Part shown: piece by piece, positions 37,701-49,700 of the stretch
Numbering within the stretch: position 1 is the stretch's first letter
Layout of the letters: every line of letters starts with the position of its first letter
NCBI RefSeq assembly: GCF_016920785.2
Contig: NW_024609846.1
Coordinates: forward strand, 113,326,831 to 113,390,830
Length of the DNA stretch: 64,000 nucleotides
Direction: 5' to 3'
DNA from: Ixodes scapularis
Taxonomy: Eukaryota > Arthropoda > Arachnida > Ixodida > Ixodidae
Translations under genes and position numbers: made by a program
The notes under the pieces: model-generated
The model's database searches: none
Seen by the model: only the letters and a program-made list of their open reading frames with translations
Told to the model about the DNA's origin: nothing

Positions 37701-40700
37701 GAAGTTATGTTTTTGTCAATAATTCCTCGAAATAATCAAGAGAGTAATGAAAATGCTTGTTGAACTTTTATTATGTGTATTGTGTTGTTAATGGTTTGAA
37801 GTAATTAGAAGTGGAAGCAATTTTATGTCAGTGGTATCAATAATAGCAAGAAGTAATAAAAAGAGTAATTACAAATTGCGATTGTACTTATATCATCTGA
37901 ACCCATAATCCATAATAAGTCAAAGTGATGATAAAGAGCAAACAAAACATTGATTTAGCTAAAGTCAAGTGCGCCACTAATAACTCGAGCTTACCAAAAG
38001 AGTAATCCACATGTCAGTTATGTGACTAGTAACTACAAGTGATCGAAATGGTGATCAATATATCAGTGGTCCCCAACAAAATCTATTTGTATAAATAATT
38101 ACTCGAATTTATCAAAAGCATAAGCGAAACACAACTTTTACACAGCCATTGAAGACAAAGCATGCATGTAGACATTGTGGATTAAATTGACCGACTCGGG
38201 GATTATATCAAGTGGCGCTGGGATTAAACTGAATGGCACTTGAATTAAATTGAATGGCACTTGGATTAAGTTGACCACCATTTGGATTAAAATAAGTGAA
38301 AAATCCTGTCGTAGAAAGCTGCCTTCTCGTAAAATCATTGCAAAGTTGCGTAGATTGGGGCTTCTTCGAAAGAGCTGGGCATAGTTTTCAAGGTCAATTT
38401 TCATGTGTTTCCTGTCTGCCCGGTCCATCCAAGAATGTTTATAGGCGCTGTAAAAAGGGAAAACTAGATACCGTTCAACAACGGGAGGCACTTATTTGAT
38501 CAAATGACAATTTAGTGAACGTTGACGTTTCAACGAATGACACTTTAGCGAATAGTCAACCGCCGCAAAGCAGCGTTTACGGGCAAGCCAAGTGGGTTAA
38601 CATTTTCGTAATAAGCCGCCGCAAACCGTTGCCGCAAAGCGGCGCAATCGCAGCGCGTGGTGCTTACTAACGTGCCCCCATTATTCGCTAAATCGTTGCT
38701 GTTCACTAAGACGTCGCTGTTCGCTAAAACGTCGCATTTCTCTAAAACGTCATTTGCTCATGTATGTGATATGGATCCATTGAACCACGATCACCTGTTT
38801 GCGAAGTACCTATTTTGCTACAGGTAAGTTGATGAAAACTCGCCTTAAGATTAGTTTTTAATGTTTCAGCATTAATGCGGGAACACTGTTAAGGGGTCTG
38901 AACCACCGGAGTACGTTCCGAGCATGTTCATGTTCACGTCGATCTAAGTGCCAGGAACATGGTAATTGTGAATTGCAAAGTAATTGTAAGCCTCCAAAGA
39001 TGTGGGGTTAATCGCCATTGTGTGAGCAGTAGATACAAGCTGACATTGACCATTATAACTGGTGGCAATCATTGATTTGATATGGGTGATTACGTAACGT
39101 GATTCTGCTTGCGATATTTTGTTGTGACATCGAGCACCATAGGTAGTTGCTTTTTTCCCCCTTCCTCTGCAACATGAGTGATGCTGCAACTGAAAAACAC
39201 GAGCAGAATCGCACTACATGTGGATCAGGTATTAGCATCCGTTATGTGGTGTACATGCAGTATGGATCGCTGTACGTCACATTATCTCTCAGGTTTGCTG
39301 TGCAAAAAGCCTTCAAATAAAAACCTGTATAAAACCAACTACTATACAAATCTACCTTTTCAAGGACAAGCCCAGATCCTGCTGCTTTACAAATTTAATC
39401 CACCACTGCACATTAAATTCTTCGACACAACGAGGAAAAAGAAATATGTAACACTTCACTGCTACACAGGTTCGCAGCATTGATTGCGCCCTTGCATGCA
39501 CACGCACCTCTAGGTTCAGTACACTCAAATAAATCTCAAATTTCCCTCTGGGTGCCAGAAAGGTTTGGTGTTTGATTGTTCACTTTTTGTTTCCTCGTCT
39601 CCAGTGTATTTTTTTTTTCTTCAGTATGATCAATCACCATCTTGGCTGCGCAATAACCGTCATTTCGTTAAGAACTTGTCGAACAATGATGCATTTCTGC
39701 GAGGACTTTACTGGACACTTCTGACTCTCTGTGCGATTTCTTGACTTTGATTGCGGGTGGTGGGACTTCCACTCTGTTCTAAGTAGTGCAGATGTGACAC
39801 GAGGTCTATGGAAGAGAACCACAGGAACAAATGTTGAATTTGTTGTGAGGTATCACGACAGCATCGTGTCCACTCGTATCGGCAAGTTTCGGCAAAACGG
39901 ACTTGCTACATTCCTTGGCATTGTCGGACTTGTAGTGTACCATCTCTCTCTTGAAGCTGATAAGCATTTCTGGTAATCTAATGGCTTCATGTCCATTGCA
40001 TGACCAGTGAGCACGGGAGAGCTCAACAGTGACCTTGTCTCGCTCGGTGCACTTGAGGCTTTGAAGTTTTCCAAGAAGTGAAGGAATTTATAGTCGCTGA
40101 CAAGGTGACAATACCAGGAAAGAGCTTTGGTAGTCCAACCTCTAGCGCGGGCTTGCCACGTACGACTGTGCTTTGGCGTCTCGGGCGCCTCGAGCGTGCG
40201 CACGCAGCCAAAGCACGACGGAAGGCATGAAGCATATGCTGGAGGTTGGACGTTCGAAAGACATGCTTTGCAGTTCTTGTTCTGTCAGTGACTGTAGAAG
40301 TGATTGCCAGGGAACGGCAGAACAGTAACGTAGCAGGCGCCATCCTTGCTTCGTTTCCAAAGTTTGGATCCCATAAATTAACTTTCACACGTGTCTCCAA
40401 GTTTTGCGATGGACACCTCTAGAAAACAAAGCACTGTTTGTTTGACGCAATGATCTTCAACGTGGCAGATTTAGAAAATTCTCGTTGCTCATAATGTGCA
40501 CTGTAAAAACACCGTTGTTCACATTTGATAAAAGGAAATGCTGCTCGTTCACACCGTTTTTGTACGGCGGAGTTACTAAATGGTGGCACTCACTGTTCAG
40601 GCACTCACTTTTTGTTATTACAGTTGCCGTATGAGGCTTAAAAGCTTAGCTGCACCTTTTTTAAGGGTGGATAATTTAAACGGGGGTTTTCATTGGGCTC

Positions 40701-43700
40701 GAGCGAGGGGTTCAAAAAGCAGACTTTTCTCAGCTGTGCTCCTTTGTAAAAATATCAAACGGCGCTTAAATAAACAACATATGCAAGCAAGAGACGAACA
40801 CGCGCAAGGCGCTGACTGTCAACTAAACATTTATTTTAAAAAAAAAAATGTGGAAATAAAATTTTTTTTATGTGTTTTACCTTTTTTATAATTATATGCC
40901 AACTTAATACCTTGCCGTACCCCCTTAATTATACAATTAGAAAGAATGGATAAGATAAAGTTATTAAGAAAATTTGTTTGACCAAGCACCCAGCCCCCCC
41001 ACACCCAATTTTCTCACAATGCTCATAGGCTTCCTTCGAGTGCTTGCTCGGTGCCCTAAAGTTTACAGAGTTTAGATTCAGCATGTGCGCTCTTTGGATG
41101 AGGTCAAGACCCCTTTTGCAGCATCTCTACACTTGCCAACCAGATGAAAATGGCAGGGAATTCTTTCGGTTGCCCCACCTCCAGTGCAAGCTTCCTTCCT
41201 TCCTTCGACGAGACTTTATCGTCTTGCGAGCCTCGAGCGCGCACGCGCGGCCAAGGTACGGCAGAAGGCAATGTACGCACGCACGCTGGAGGTCGGGCAT
41301 CCGAAAAGTTGCCGTTCTTGTCCTGCCAGATGCATGAATGCTAACGGCTGTACCCTTTCTATTGGGAGGTAGCTTGTGCCACCTAGCTGTCCGCCATGGC
41401 CAGCGACTGTAGCAGGCCGTGCTGCGAGCCTGACGAACCACTTGCTTTGGCCGTCGTTCCTTGCCTCGTAGAGGTGACTGATTCTGTGTTGTCCCTGCAC
41501 CCAGCTACTGTCACCCTTACGAGTGCGAGATCGAGCACTTCGAGGCCACAGAGGAACAGCTGAAAGTGGAGGAGCAGGTCAGTAACGTCGGCAATCAATC
41601 GAAGTGGTGAGAGTTGGTTCACTGCACTATTGGAAACGGCATACAGACAACAAAGACAAGGGAGGTGTGGAGGGGACAAGCGCCGGTACTGCTTATACAT
41701 TAAAATGAAAAATGTCAAACTAACCATCCTCGTGATAGTGATGTGGATGGTTAGTTCAATGTTTCCTTTTTTTTTTTTATTAAGTAATTGGTAGTAGTTG
41801 AGCACTTGTCCCATCTGCCCCTTCCTCGTCCTTGTTGTTTGTGCACCGTTTCTGGGTGTAGCAATTGATCAATCAGTTTTATTTGTGCCTTAGTGGAAGA
41901 GCAAGTGTAAATGCTTCAAAAATTACAGTTAGTAAAATATGAGTGGTTTAAAATAAGGTGTATGGAATTTACTAATGAATGATTGTATGAAATGTACAGT
42001 AGAACTCTTTAATATATTTTTCGGGATACTGCAGTAAAAAGCACTTACGATCCAGGAGCGCATTGCAATCAATAACATTCCTGGAGAAACTGGGGGGTGG
42101 GGGAGGAAGCCATTGGTGAGGCAGGAAGCAAGTCTCATACCATCTATTTCATGTGGACATAATTTCCTGTGCCTGCCATATTTATTCATATATAGGTCGA
42201 CAGGCTCTTATTGTTACGTTTCTTTAAAATTAGTGGTCGCTCGTGAATGTGAATCCCTTTGTCTAGTTCAAGGTCATGCCTACCCTATCAAAAAAGACAG
42301 TGAAAAGAAGTAGTAGCAGTGCAAAAGGAAGTGTGCAGCCAAGGCCAAGTGCTCAGCTCCTCATGTTGGCCACATTGGATGGCAGTGTATATTTTTGTTT
42401 ACCTATTTGTGCACATTTTTGTGTATAATTGTGTGCATATTTGTGTACATTTATACATTTATTGCTTTCTGGCAATATAATGCCCTGTGGGCACTGCAGG
42501 AAAAATTAAGTAAATAAATGAAACTGGTGTTTGCCAAAGTAACAATCGGCAAAAAATGTAAATTCGGAACATGCCAACAAGTTTCCTCCGTTTGCCCGAA
42601 ATAAATGCAACTTCAACGAACCCAGCACTTGGGGCATTCACAAAACGGCGGTGTTTGTAGTGGAGTTAAGTGCGGAAACATAATAGCAATAATTCATCTG
42701 GCCTCTTGGGTATCTTTCTCGTGTCTCCACTCAAGAACACCATTCAAGACCGAGATGTGTGCGATTTTGTCGACGTAACAAATTAGGAATCGCTATTTTG
42801 TGCACGTGGGCATCGTGCAAGAGAGGTTTTACAAACATACATAGTGTTGTGGATAAGCAGGGAAGGAATACCTAGTCACTTACAAAGTGAGAACGGCAGG
42901 GAGGAGTTCAAGTTGCTCTGCCTCCAACCCAAGCCTCTTGCTTTGCACAATTCTTCGGCGTTTCGTGCACCTCCAGCTTGTGAGTGTGAATGCAGCCAAA
43001 GCATGGCAGAAGGCATGGAGCGCATGGTGGGGGCGGGGCATTCAAAAGATGCTCCCTGCCATTCTCATTCTGTCAGTGACTATCAGCAAGAACTATCGCA
43101 GTCTTAAGCTTTTTTTGTGTAGACTGTTGACACATCTTACTTTGTTGTTGTTCTTAGCAGATGGTGCCATTACCCCTGGAGGAGACGCCCTATGTTTTTG
43201 TGGAAACGTTGGAACAGCTGCAGCATATGTGCACCGACCTGGGCAAGCAGACGGAGATTGCCGTCGATTTGGAGGTGGGTGTTTTCTGGTTCTTGTTCTC
43301 GATGCTCTACGTAGCAGGCAGTCCAAATTTTTTTAATATTGTTCCATTCCTTTCTCCTGCTAGTTTCTTTAAAGACTTCTACTTTTCTACGGACAGCTGA
43401 AAGTTACGACAGACCTAACGAGCCTATTTGTTGACATTCATATAAAGAGAGCCCCACAATGTGTACAGGTTATGTGTGAATTTGTAGTGAAACTGACAAA
43501 TGTCAGTGTAAATTGGAGAGTATAATTCTCTAGATAGCGATCAGATGTAGATTCAATGTGCTGTCAATAGGTGTTGGATACAGATGCATCTTCTTGGCTT
43601 GCAGATTAGGTGCGGGTGTCAGACAATTTGAAAGCGTAATGCTGCTGCTGCTCAAAATACTAACTGCTATATGATCTCTCAATGGCGCAAAGTCTGTCTC

Positions 43701-46700
43701 TTCAAGGAGTCAGCAATTGCCCCGCTGCATAAAACTGAAATATGTTCCTCACTTATTTTATAAAAATAATTTGGGTGTGTTGCGAGTTCATGGAGCTCTA
43801 AAATGTGTTTCATCCTCCAATGCGAAGCAGTACTCCAGGCTCGGTCAACGATTATTGAGTGGTCTTGGTGCCTCGTCTTGCATGGTTGTTTCTTTGCCAA
43901 GTTACACTTTCTGTCATTGGTTCAGCCCATGTGATGCTTTTGGTGACAGGTCGTAAACGCCAAAAACGCAAGATGAATAGCCTTTGAGAATGCTTTTGTG
44001 GCTTGAATGCACAAGGACCAGATTCTCAGTTCAAGCTTAAAATTTGAAGCATTAAAAAAAAAAAAAATTGAATATTTTGGACCATGATTTTAGCTAACTC
44101 TAGGTAATATCTGCAGTTACACTCTAAATGCGAAAGTCATTTTGCAAATATAAGGTCTTATTCAAGACAAGTTTGCACTTGACAGTAAACTCTCACTTGA
44201 GCAAACATTGGTTTAACAAATATTTCAGAATAATGAACTTTAAAAAATAATATGGCTGTTTTCCTATGCATAAATGAAAAACGAATTTCGGAATAGCGAA
44301 TATTTCAGTTCAACGAACTTGATCGGTGGACCCAGGATTATTTCTGCACTCAGTTCAACCAAGTTTTGTGCTCTGTAGTGCTGACGTAGCCAGTGCCTGC
44401 CGCCCTGCCGCCGCCTCTGCAGCGGCGGCGTATTATCACTGGTATTTATAGCACCGCCTAAGCAAAGCGGTGGTGCGGTAGACGAGAACGAACCACGTGG
44501 TTTTTTCTGTTTTTTCTTTGTCATCGGTTCCGTTTGGCCGTCTTAGTTTTGGGTAACAACAGCAGGACAGCAGTTTATGCGTCCATTTTCGTAATGAGTA
44601 CGATGAAACTTAAGCGGTTGTCTCTATTAGACAAGCTCAAAATCCTTCAGCGTCTTGACAACAGTCAAAGGCAAGTGGACGTTGCAAAGAACTATGGGAT
44701 TCCACTGTCGACGTTGTCAACAATAGTGAAGCAAAAGTCGAAGCTTGAAGGAGAAACTGCGTTAAATCCCATTAGGAAACGACTCTGCATGGGATATTTC
44801 AAGCCAGTGGATGATGCCGTTGCGATATGGCTTCGTCGCAGCAACAAGCTGTGCCAGAGGAAGTGTAAAAAAACATAGACTCTCTGGACAGCTTTGTTAT
44901 GTCATGCACTTTAAGAGCGCCGGTGCAAATGAAAATTACAAATTTTTTTTCAAAATGAGAAAGGCAGCAACGTAACTGCTATGCACTTTGTATATGTCGA
45001 TGTACATGACTCCATAAATTGCATTTCGCACTTTTGACTGTATGTATGCTGTGCCCTATGCTATTCCATGTTCTAGTGCAGTGGTTCTCAAATAGGGGTG
45101 TGGACCCTTTGCAGTCCGCGAAGGCATTCGAGGGGTCCGTGATACCCTGCCTCATCAGTCCAGCCCGGCAATAAAAGTTGTCTTTTTTCAGGTCGAGAAG
45201 AAATATTTCAATTTTAGGGCGAGTTTTCTCATGCGTATGTAGATATGAGAGGTCTACTGCACATTAGCCCTTAGTTATATCCATTGATTAAATCGTTATT
45301 ACATACCTTTCCCCTCCCTTCACTGCGAACGGGGTTCTCCATCATCTCTGCCTATCCACAAGGGGTCCACGAAACACCGATGGTTGAGAACCACTGTTCT
45401 AGTGAATATATTCAATTTGGTAGACTTTCACGGGTCCCTTGAAGTTCGCTCAAGTGAGAGTTTACTTTATTTGGAGCTCTACATACAGGTGATTTCAACG
45501 CCCAACACCAAGAGTGGGGCCACCAAAAAATGAACACCAGGGGCTTACGAACCCAGGAAGCGGCATATGCAGCCTGCTTAACGCTTGCCACTGATCTAGA
45601 CTATCCAGCACACTGCAGCCTTAGAGCAGACCAGCAAGACACCATCCCAGTTCTAACTTGGGTGGACGAGGATTTGGTGATGGAATGGCGATGCAGGCCA
45701 GATCTCATGGGTTCAGACCACTACCCTATCTCGCTCGAGCTGGCCATGGGCAACTGCACTGCACGTTCGCGTCAGACCAAGGCAGTCAAATGGGACGCGT
45801 TCCGGAAGCCGATGGCCGAATATGAAGAAGGTGTCCCAACCACACAATGACTCAACTGGGCAGCACAGGCGGCTACGCGGCACATAGAAGTTGCCCAGAC
45901 AATCCCGACCCCGGACAAACATCTGGTCAACCCATGGAAGGCACACGAGCGTCTACAAAAAATCCACCTGTCGAACGGTTGACGATGCAGGGATCTCCTC
46001 CGGGTACGCAACTAGGCAGCACAGGCCCGTCTGTATGCCAAACGGCTATCCTGTTCGATGCGGTACAAGCGCTGCGAAACTTTCGACGAGCACACCAACA
46101 TTCACAAATTATGGCAGACCCGTCAAGCGATGTCTAGTAAGTGTGAGACTCCAAACATTGCGCGCAACATACAACTAGCTACCGACCTGACACCAGAAGA
46201 GCTTGAAGAAGTCGCTGCCAAGGCGTTCTTTCTGCAACCTACCACTGTGCCAGACCCAAACCTCTACGAACGACGGCAAATGGCTAGTGATCAAGGCCCC
46301 GAAGCTCCTTTTACCATTCAGGAACTTACCATGGCCCTAGAAGACGCCAACAGGCACAGTGCCCCGGGCAAGGACGGCATCACTTAGAAAATGCTTTGCA
46401 ATCTCAACGAGCAGGAGAAGCTCAAGCTGCTGGGCGAGATGAACGATATCTGGCGGAACGGTGACATCGCGGCAGCCTGGAAACATTTGGTTGTCTACCG
46501 CATTCCGAAACCGGGCAAGAAGCTGAACAGCATCAGCAACCTGCGACCAATTTCGCTAATGTCAACACTTTGCATGCTCCTTGAGCGCGTGGTGTTGATT
46601 CGGCTCACCTACCACCTCGAGGAGGAGACTCCCGGCTTCTTCGATGCGGCCCAGACCATCTTCCATTCTGGCTTGTGCACGCTGGACAGCCTTCTTCTGC

Positions 46701-49700
46701 GCAGGTTGGTAGGAGGTGGACGTCGGGGCCGACTCAAGACCCTTGGCATGCTGGTGGCAGTGGATCTAAAGAGGGCTTTTGACACGGGGGTGCGCTTGGC
46801 GATGTTGACGGCTTTGGAGGGGGCCGGGGCCGGCACAACAATCGCCAACTTCATGGTTGTTCCTAGCGGCCCGTGCATTTGAAATCAGTTCCGGCTTGAA
46901 ACAACCCAAGACCTTCCCGAACGCCAGAGGAGTATTGCGAGGCGCCATCTTGTCACCTGTTCTTTTTTAACCTAGTGATGAGGGGACTTGAGGTAGAACT
47001 ACGAAAGATCCCGCACCTCAGCCTGACATCCTGTGCGGATGATATCACACTCTGTGTGGACCCCAAGGGCACACCATGCAATGAGCTTTGGGCACCGTCG
47101 ATCGCTACCTACCCTTCACCAGCATGAAGCCATCCCAAGAAAAGACCAGCTTCCTTATTTTGGGTGGTCACGACGTCGAACAAGCTAAGGTCTACCTCAT
47201 CATGACCGGAGACCCCATTTCTCGGCCGTCCGAAGGGTGGGTGAGGATCCTCGATGTTCCACTAAGTCAGGTTTACAGACCAAAAGAATGAATCCGACAA
47301 CTCGAGACAACATGGCGCCAGCGACTCCACTTGATTTGCCACATAGGCAACCGTTTCGGCAGGGCCGGCGCGTGCACCATCAAGACGCTGTGCTACCATC
47401 ACATCCAAGGCCTGTTACGGAGCGGCGTGTTTTGCGTTGAACCGAACACACTACAAGCAGTTAGAAGTTCTACACTTTGAATGCTTGCGAGCCATGACCA
47501 GCCTACCAAGACATACCAGGATTGAAGAACTCTATAGGTACTCCGATCTTCCACCCCTCGAAGCCTTCATCGAGGTACGCAACGACGGCCACTGCTACGC
47601 CGGCAGAGCACAGAGGCGGGGAGAGGACTCCTCGTTCTCGTCCCGTACCCATCACCTCCAGACACACCCCAACTTCCACGACTACTGGTACCGTGGTGAG
47701 ATGTCCTTCCTCTCCAGGAAATGCAAAATCCAGGACCACCAGGCCGAGCGCAGGGCACAGGCATCTCAATCAGATGAAAAATGCAGTGTTTACAGATGCA
47801 GCCTGGGACGCCACCACCCGAAGGAGCAAATTAGCAGTAACCTCACCACTTTGGAACTGCAAATGTGTACCCCAATATGACTGCCAACCAAGCTCAAACC
47901 AGCTCGAACTCCGCAATCTTTTGTGCAGTACTCACAGTGCACAAAGAGACGCGTCAGGGACTATGGCAGGTGTGTGAACGTGTTGTCATTCACACACACA
48001 TAGCAGGGAAGCCATTAACCGACTTGGCAATACCCCTCGGATTGGGACACTCATCCACAGTATCAAGAGCACGAGCCTCACGCTTTATGAGCACCACAGA
48101 GTGGAGGTGAGGGTCGACTAGGTGCCGGGACACGCGGGCGGCATCGACAACGAAGCCCCGCACACGTTGGCGAGCGAGGACGACCGCTCTGTCCTGGAAT
48201 CATAGATCGTGCCTGCAACAGACGACCCCGATTCGGCCACCCGCATTAGTGGGGCCAAGCAGGACTGAAGACACACTTTGAAGGAGCAAATACCAGTCAG
48301 CAACTACCCGTTGCAGCAGCGACTACTGCGTGGCGCCCAGATTCTGATCCATAAAACACTTGCGGGAGCCTCGCTCACAGAGGACATCCTCACCAAATGG
48401 CGAACCTACTGGAGATGCACACATCAAACCCCTGTTGACAGCGAGGACGATGAACCACAAGAGGGAACCAAAGCTACCCGAACAGTCACGTGCTCGACGT
48501 GCACGACGGGGGGCTGGCCAACCGTCGAACACATGCTATGGTTATGTCCTGGCTTTCATTGCCTGAGGAATCAATACCTCCAGCCTCATGTCACATCTCT
48601 GCAGGAACGGAGCACCTCTGGTGACGACAATCGAGCCCATGACACTCTGCTTTCCCTCTGGGAATCTTCACGCGAGGCGGGCATTGTCCGTTGCTAGTGA
48701 CAACAATTTTTATTACGCTCCTTTCATTACCTAAGCCAAAGTGCCATCCCCCTTTTAATAAAAATTTTTTAATTCAATTCAATAACATGTATTGTATCAC
48801 CCTTCCTACTGTTGTAGCTTATTGTGTTCAATTCGGTTGCCTTCGGTTTGCAGGTGGGATGTACAATATGTAGACCATTCCCAATATTCCTTCTGCTGTA
48901 AAATGATGTAAGGGCTAGTACCTGAACCACTTGAGCTGGAAGTTTTCTCAAAGGTGTAGTTTACAGTGATGTGATTGCTGCGCCAAACTTCGCTAAGGGG
49001 CTAACCCTGCTACATCCTGCTACATTTTGCGGAAATATGGGTAATCTGCGCCAAACCTGCTCCAAAAAACCAATTTCGGTCGCCTTTCAAAACCGAAACT
49101 AAACTGAGTGCCGTGATTGAGCATGTGTGAGCTAGGTGGTGCAAGCGGCCGCCCTACACAAAGCACCCTGCATCAATTGTCCATCCGGTCTTGCATGGTT
49201 TTCCTACCGTCTCGCGTTCTCGTCGTGTAAAGTCTCGTCTCGCGTCTTTTTTTTTTTTTTTTATATTTTCAACGATAGACGTGGGTGTGTGCGGACGGTC
49301 CGACGCTAGCGTGCCGGGTACCAGCCATGCCACCATGCTGTGAAACGAAGGCACGTTTTTGTGCGGCAGGAGTCACTTTATGAGCTGAAGCACTCGCTCC
49401 TGAAAGCAACGGTTGTGAGAAAACTATATTTGGTCCCTGCCTTCCAGTCACTGTGGTCGCGCGACGTCAGATCTTGCCTTCCCCACATAGCTGCAGATAT
49501 GGCGCTTTCTAAAATGAAACTAAGTACCGCCGCATGTTCATCAACGTTCCTTTTCTTGTTTTAATCATACGTTACTAAAGAAATCCCTCTTTAACTCAAA
49601 GACTGTTGTGTCGAAGTATTAATTACCTAGGTTTCTCTCGGTGGGCTTGCTTTCGAGAGGTACCCCGCTACTTGAAAAATCTGCCGTGAAAGGAAGTTGT

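Larger units (their letters stand above)
34780..38314. mobile_element. 3.5-kb foldback element with 69-bp repeat arms (intron 5)
   Basis: The two halves are reverse complements around 36553. Left edge ctacaggttttttcgttcat corresponds to the complement of gaaaaatcctgtcgtag at the right edge. Several landmarks repeat in inverse: catttt-aatttaaat, caatttaatcccagtgc and gtttcgcttacacttttgat at the left against atcaaaagcataagcgaaac at the right. Both arms consist of diverged tandem units carrying gattactttgag or ctcaaagtaatc. In the left arm the box recurs at 36319, 36388, 36457 and 36523; in the right arm near 36628, 36695, 36764, 36832, 36902 and 36971, a spacing of 66-70 bp. No transposase frame is present. 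The design resembles Drosophila foldback elements and Galileo, whose arms are also made of internal repeats, but no relation is shown. Two MITEs sit inside the left arm. Confidence 0.85.
44183..45466 (+). mobile_element. pogo/Tigger-like transposon, internally deleted (intron 7)
   Basis: Left tip cagtaaactctcacttgagc and right tip gctcaagtgagagtttact are inverse copies. Between them lies a fragment of transposase with the N-terminal helix-turn-helix, a hAT MITE insertion, and no catalytic DDE region. Tips of the CAGTAAA type and the CENP-B-like N-terminus fit the pogo group of Tc1/mariner. Confidence 0.75.
45485..48781 (+). mobile_element. 5'-truncated LINE with endonuclease, RT and RNase H remains (intron 7)
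   Basis: Begins mid-endonuclease (GDFNAQHQEWGH), continues through GSDHYPISLEL, reverse transcriptase blocks (APGKDGIT, PISLMSTLCMLLERVVL, AVDLKRAFD, CADD), RNase H (VFTDAAW, LELRNL) and a C-terminal C..C...H...C knuckle (CSTCTTGGWPTVEHMLWLC). It ends in aataaaaattttttaattcaa. RNase H plus this order points to the I-like/RNase-H-bearing non-LTR clades. Several frames are used in turn, so it is dead. It starts about 20 bp after the pogo-like element. Confidence 0.85.

Noticed and set aside
34780..38314. CRISPR-like array from the regularly spaced boxes
   Set aside because: Units are diverged tandem repeats without unique spacers, arranged as an inverted pair in a eukaryotic intron.
34350..41504. 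A missing exon between exons 5 and 6 for the human insert of about 40 residues
   Set aside because: Exons 5 and 6 join in frame (phase 2 to phase 2), and no stretch resembling the human insert was found in the intron.
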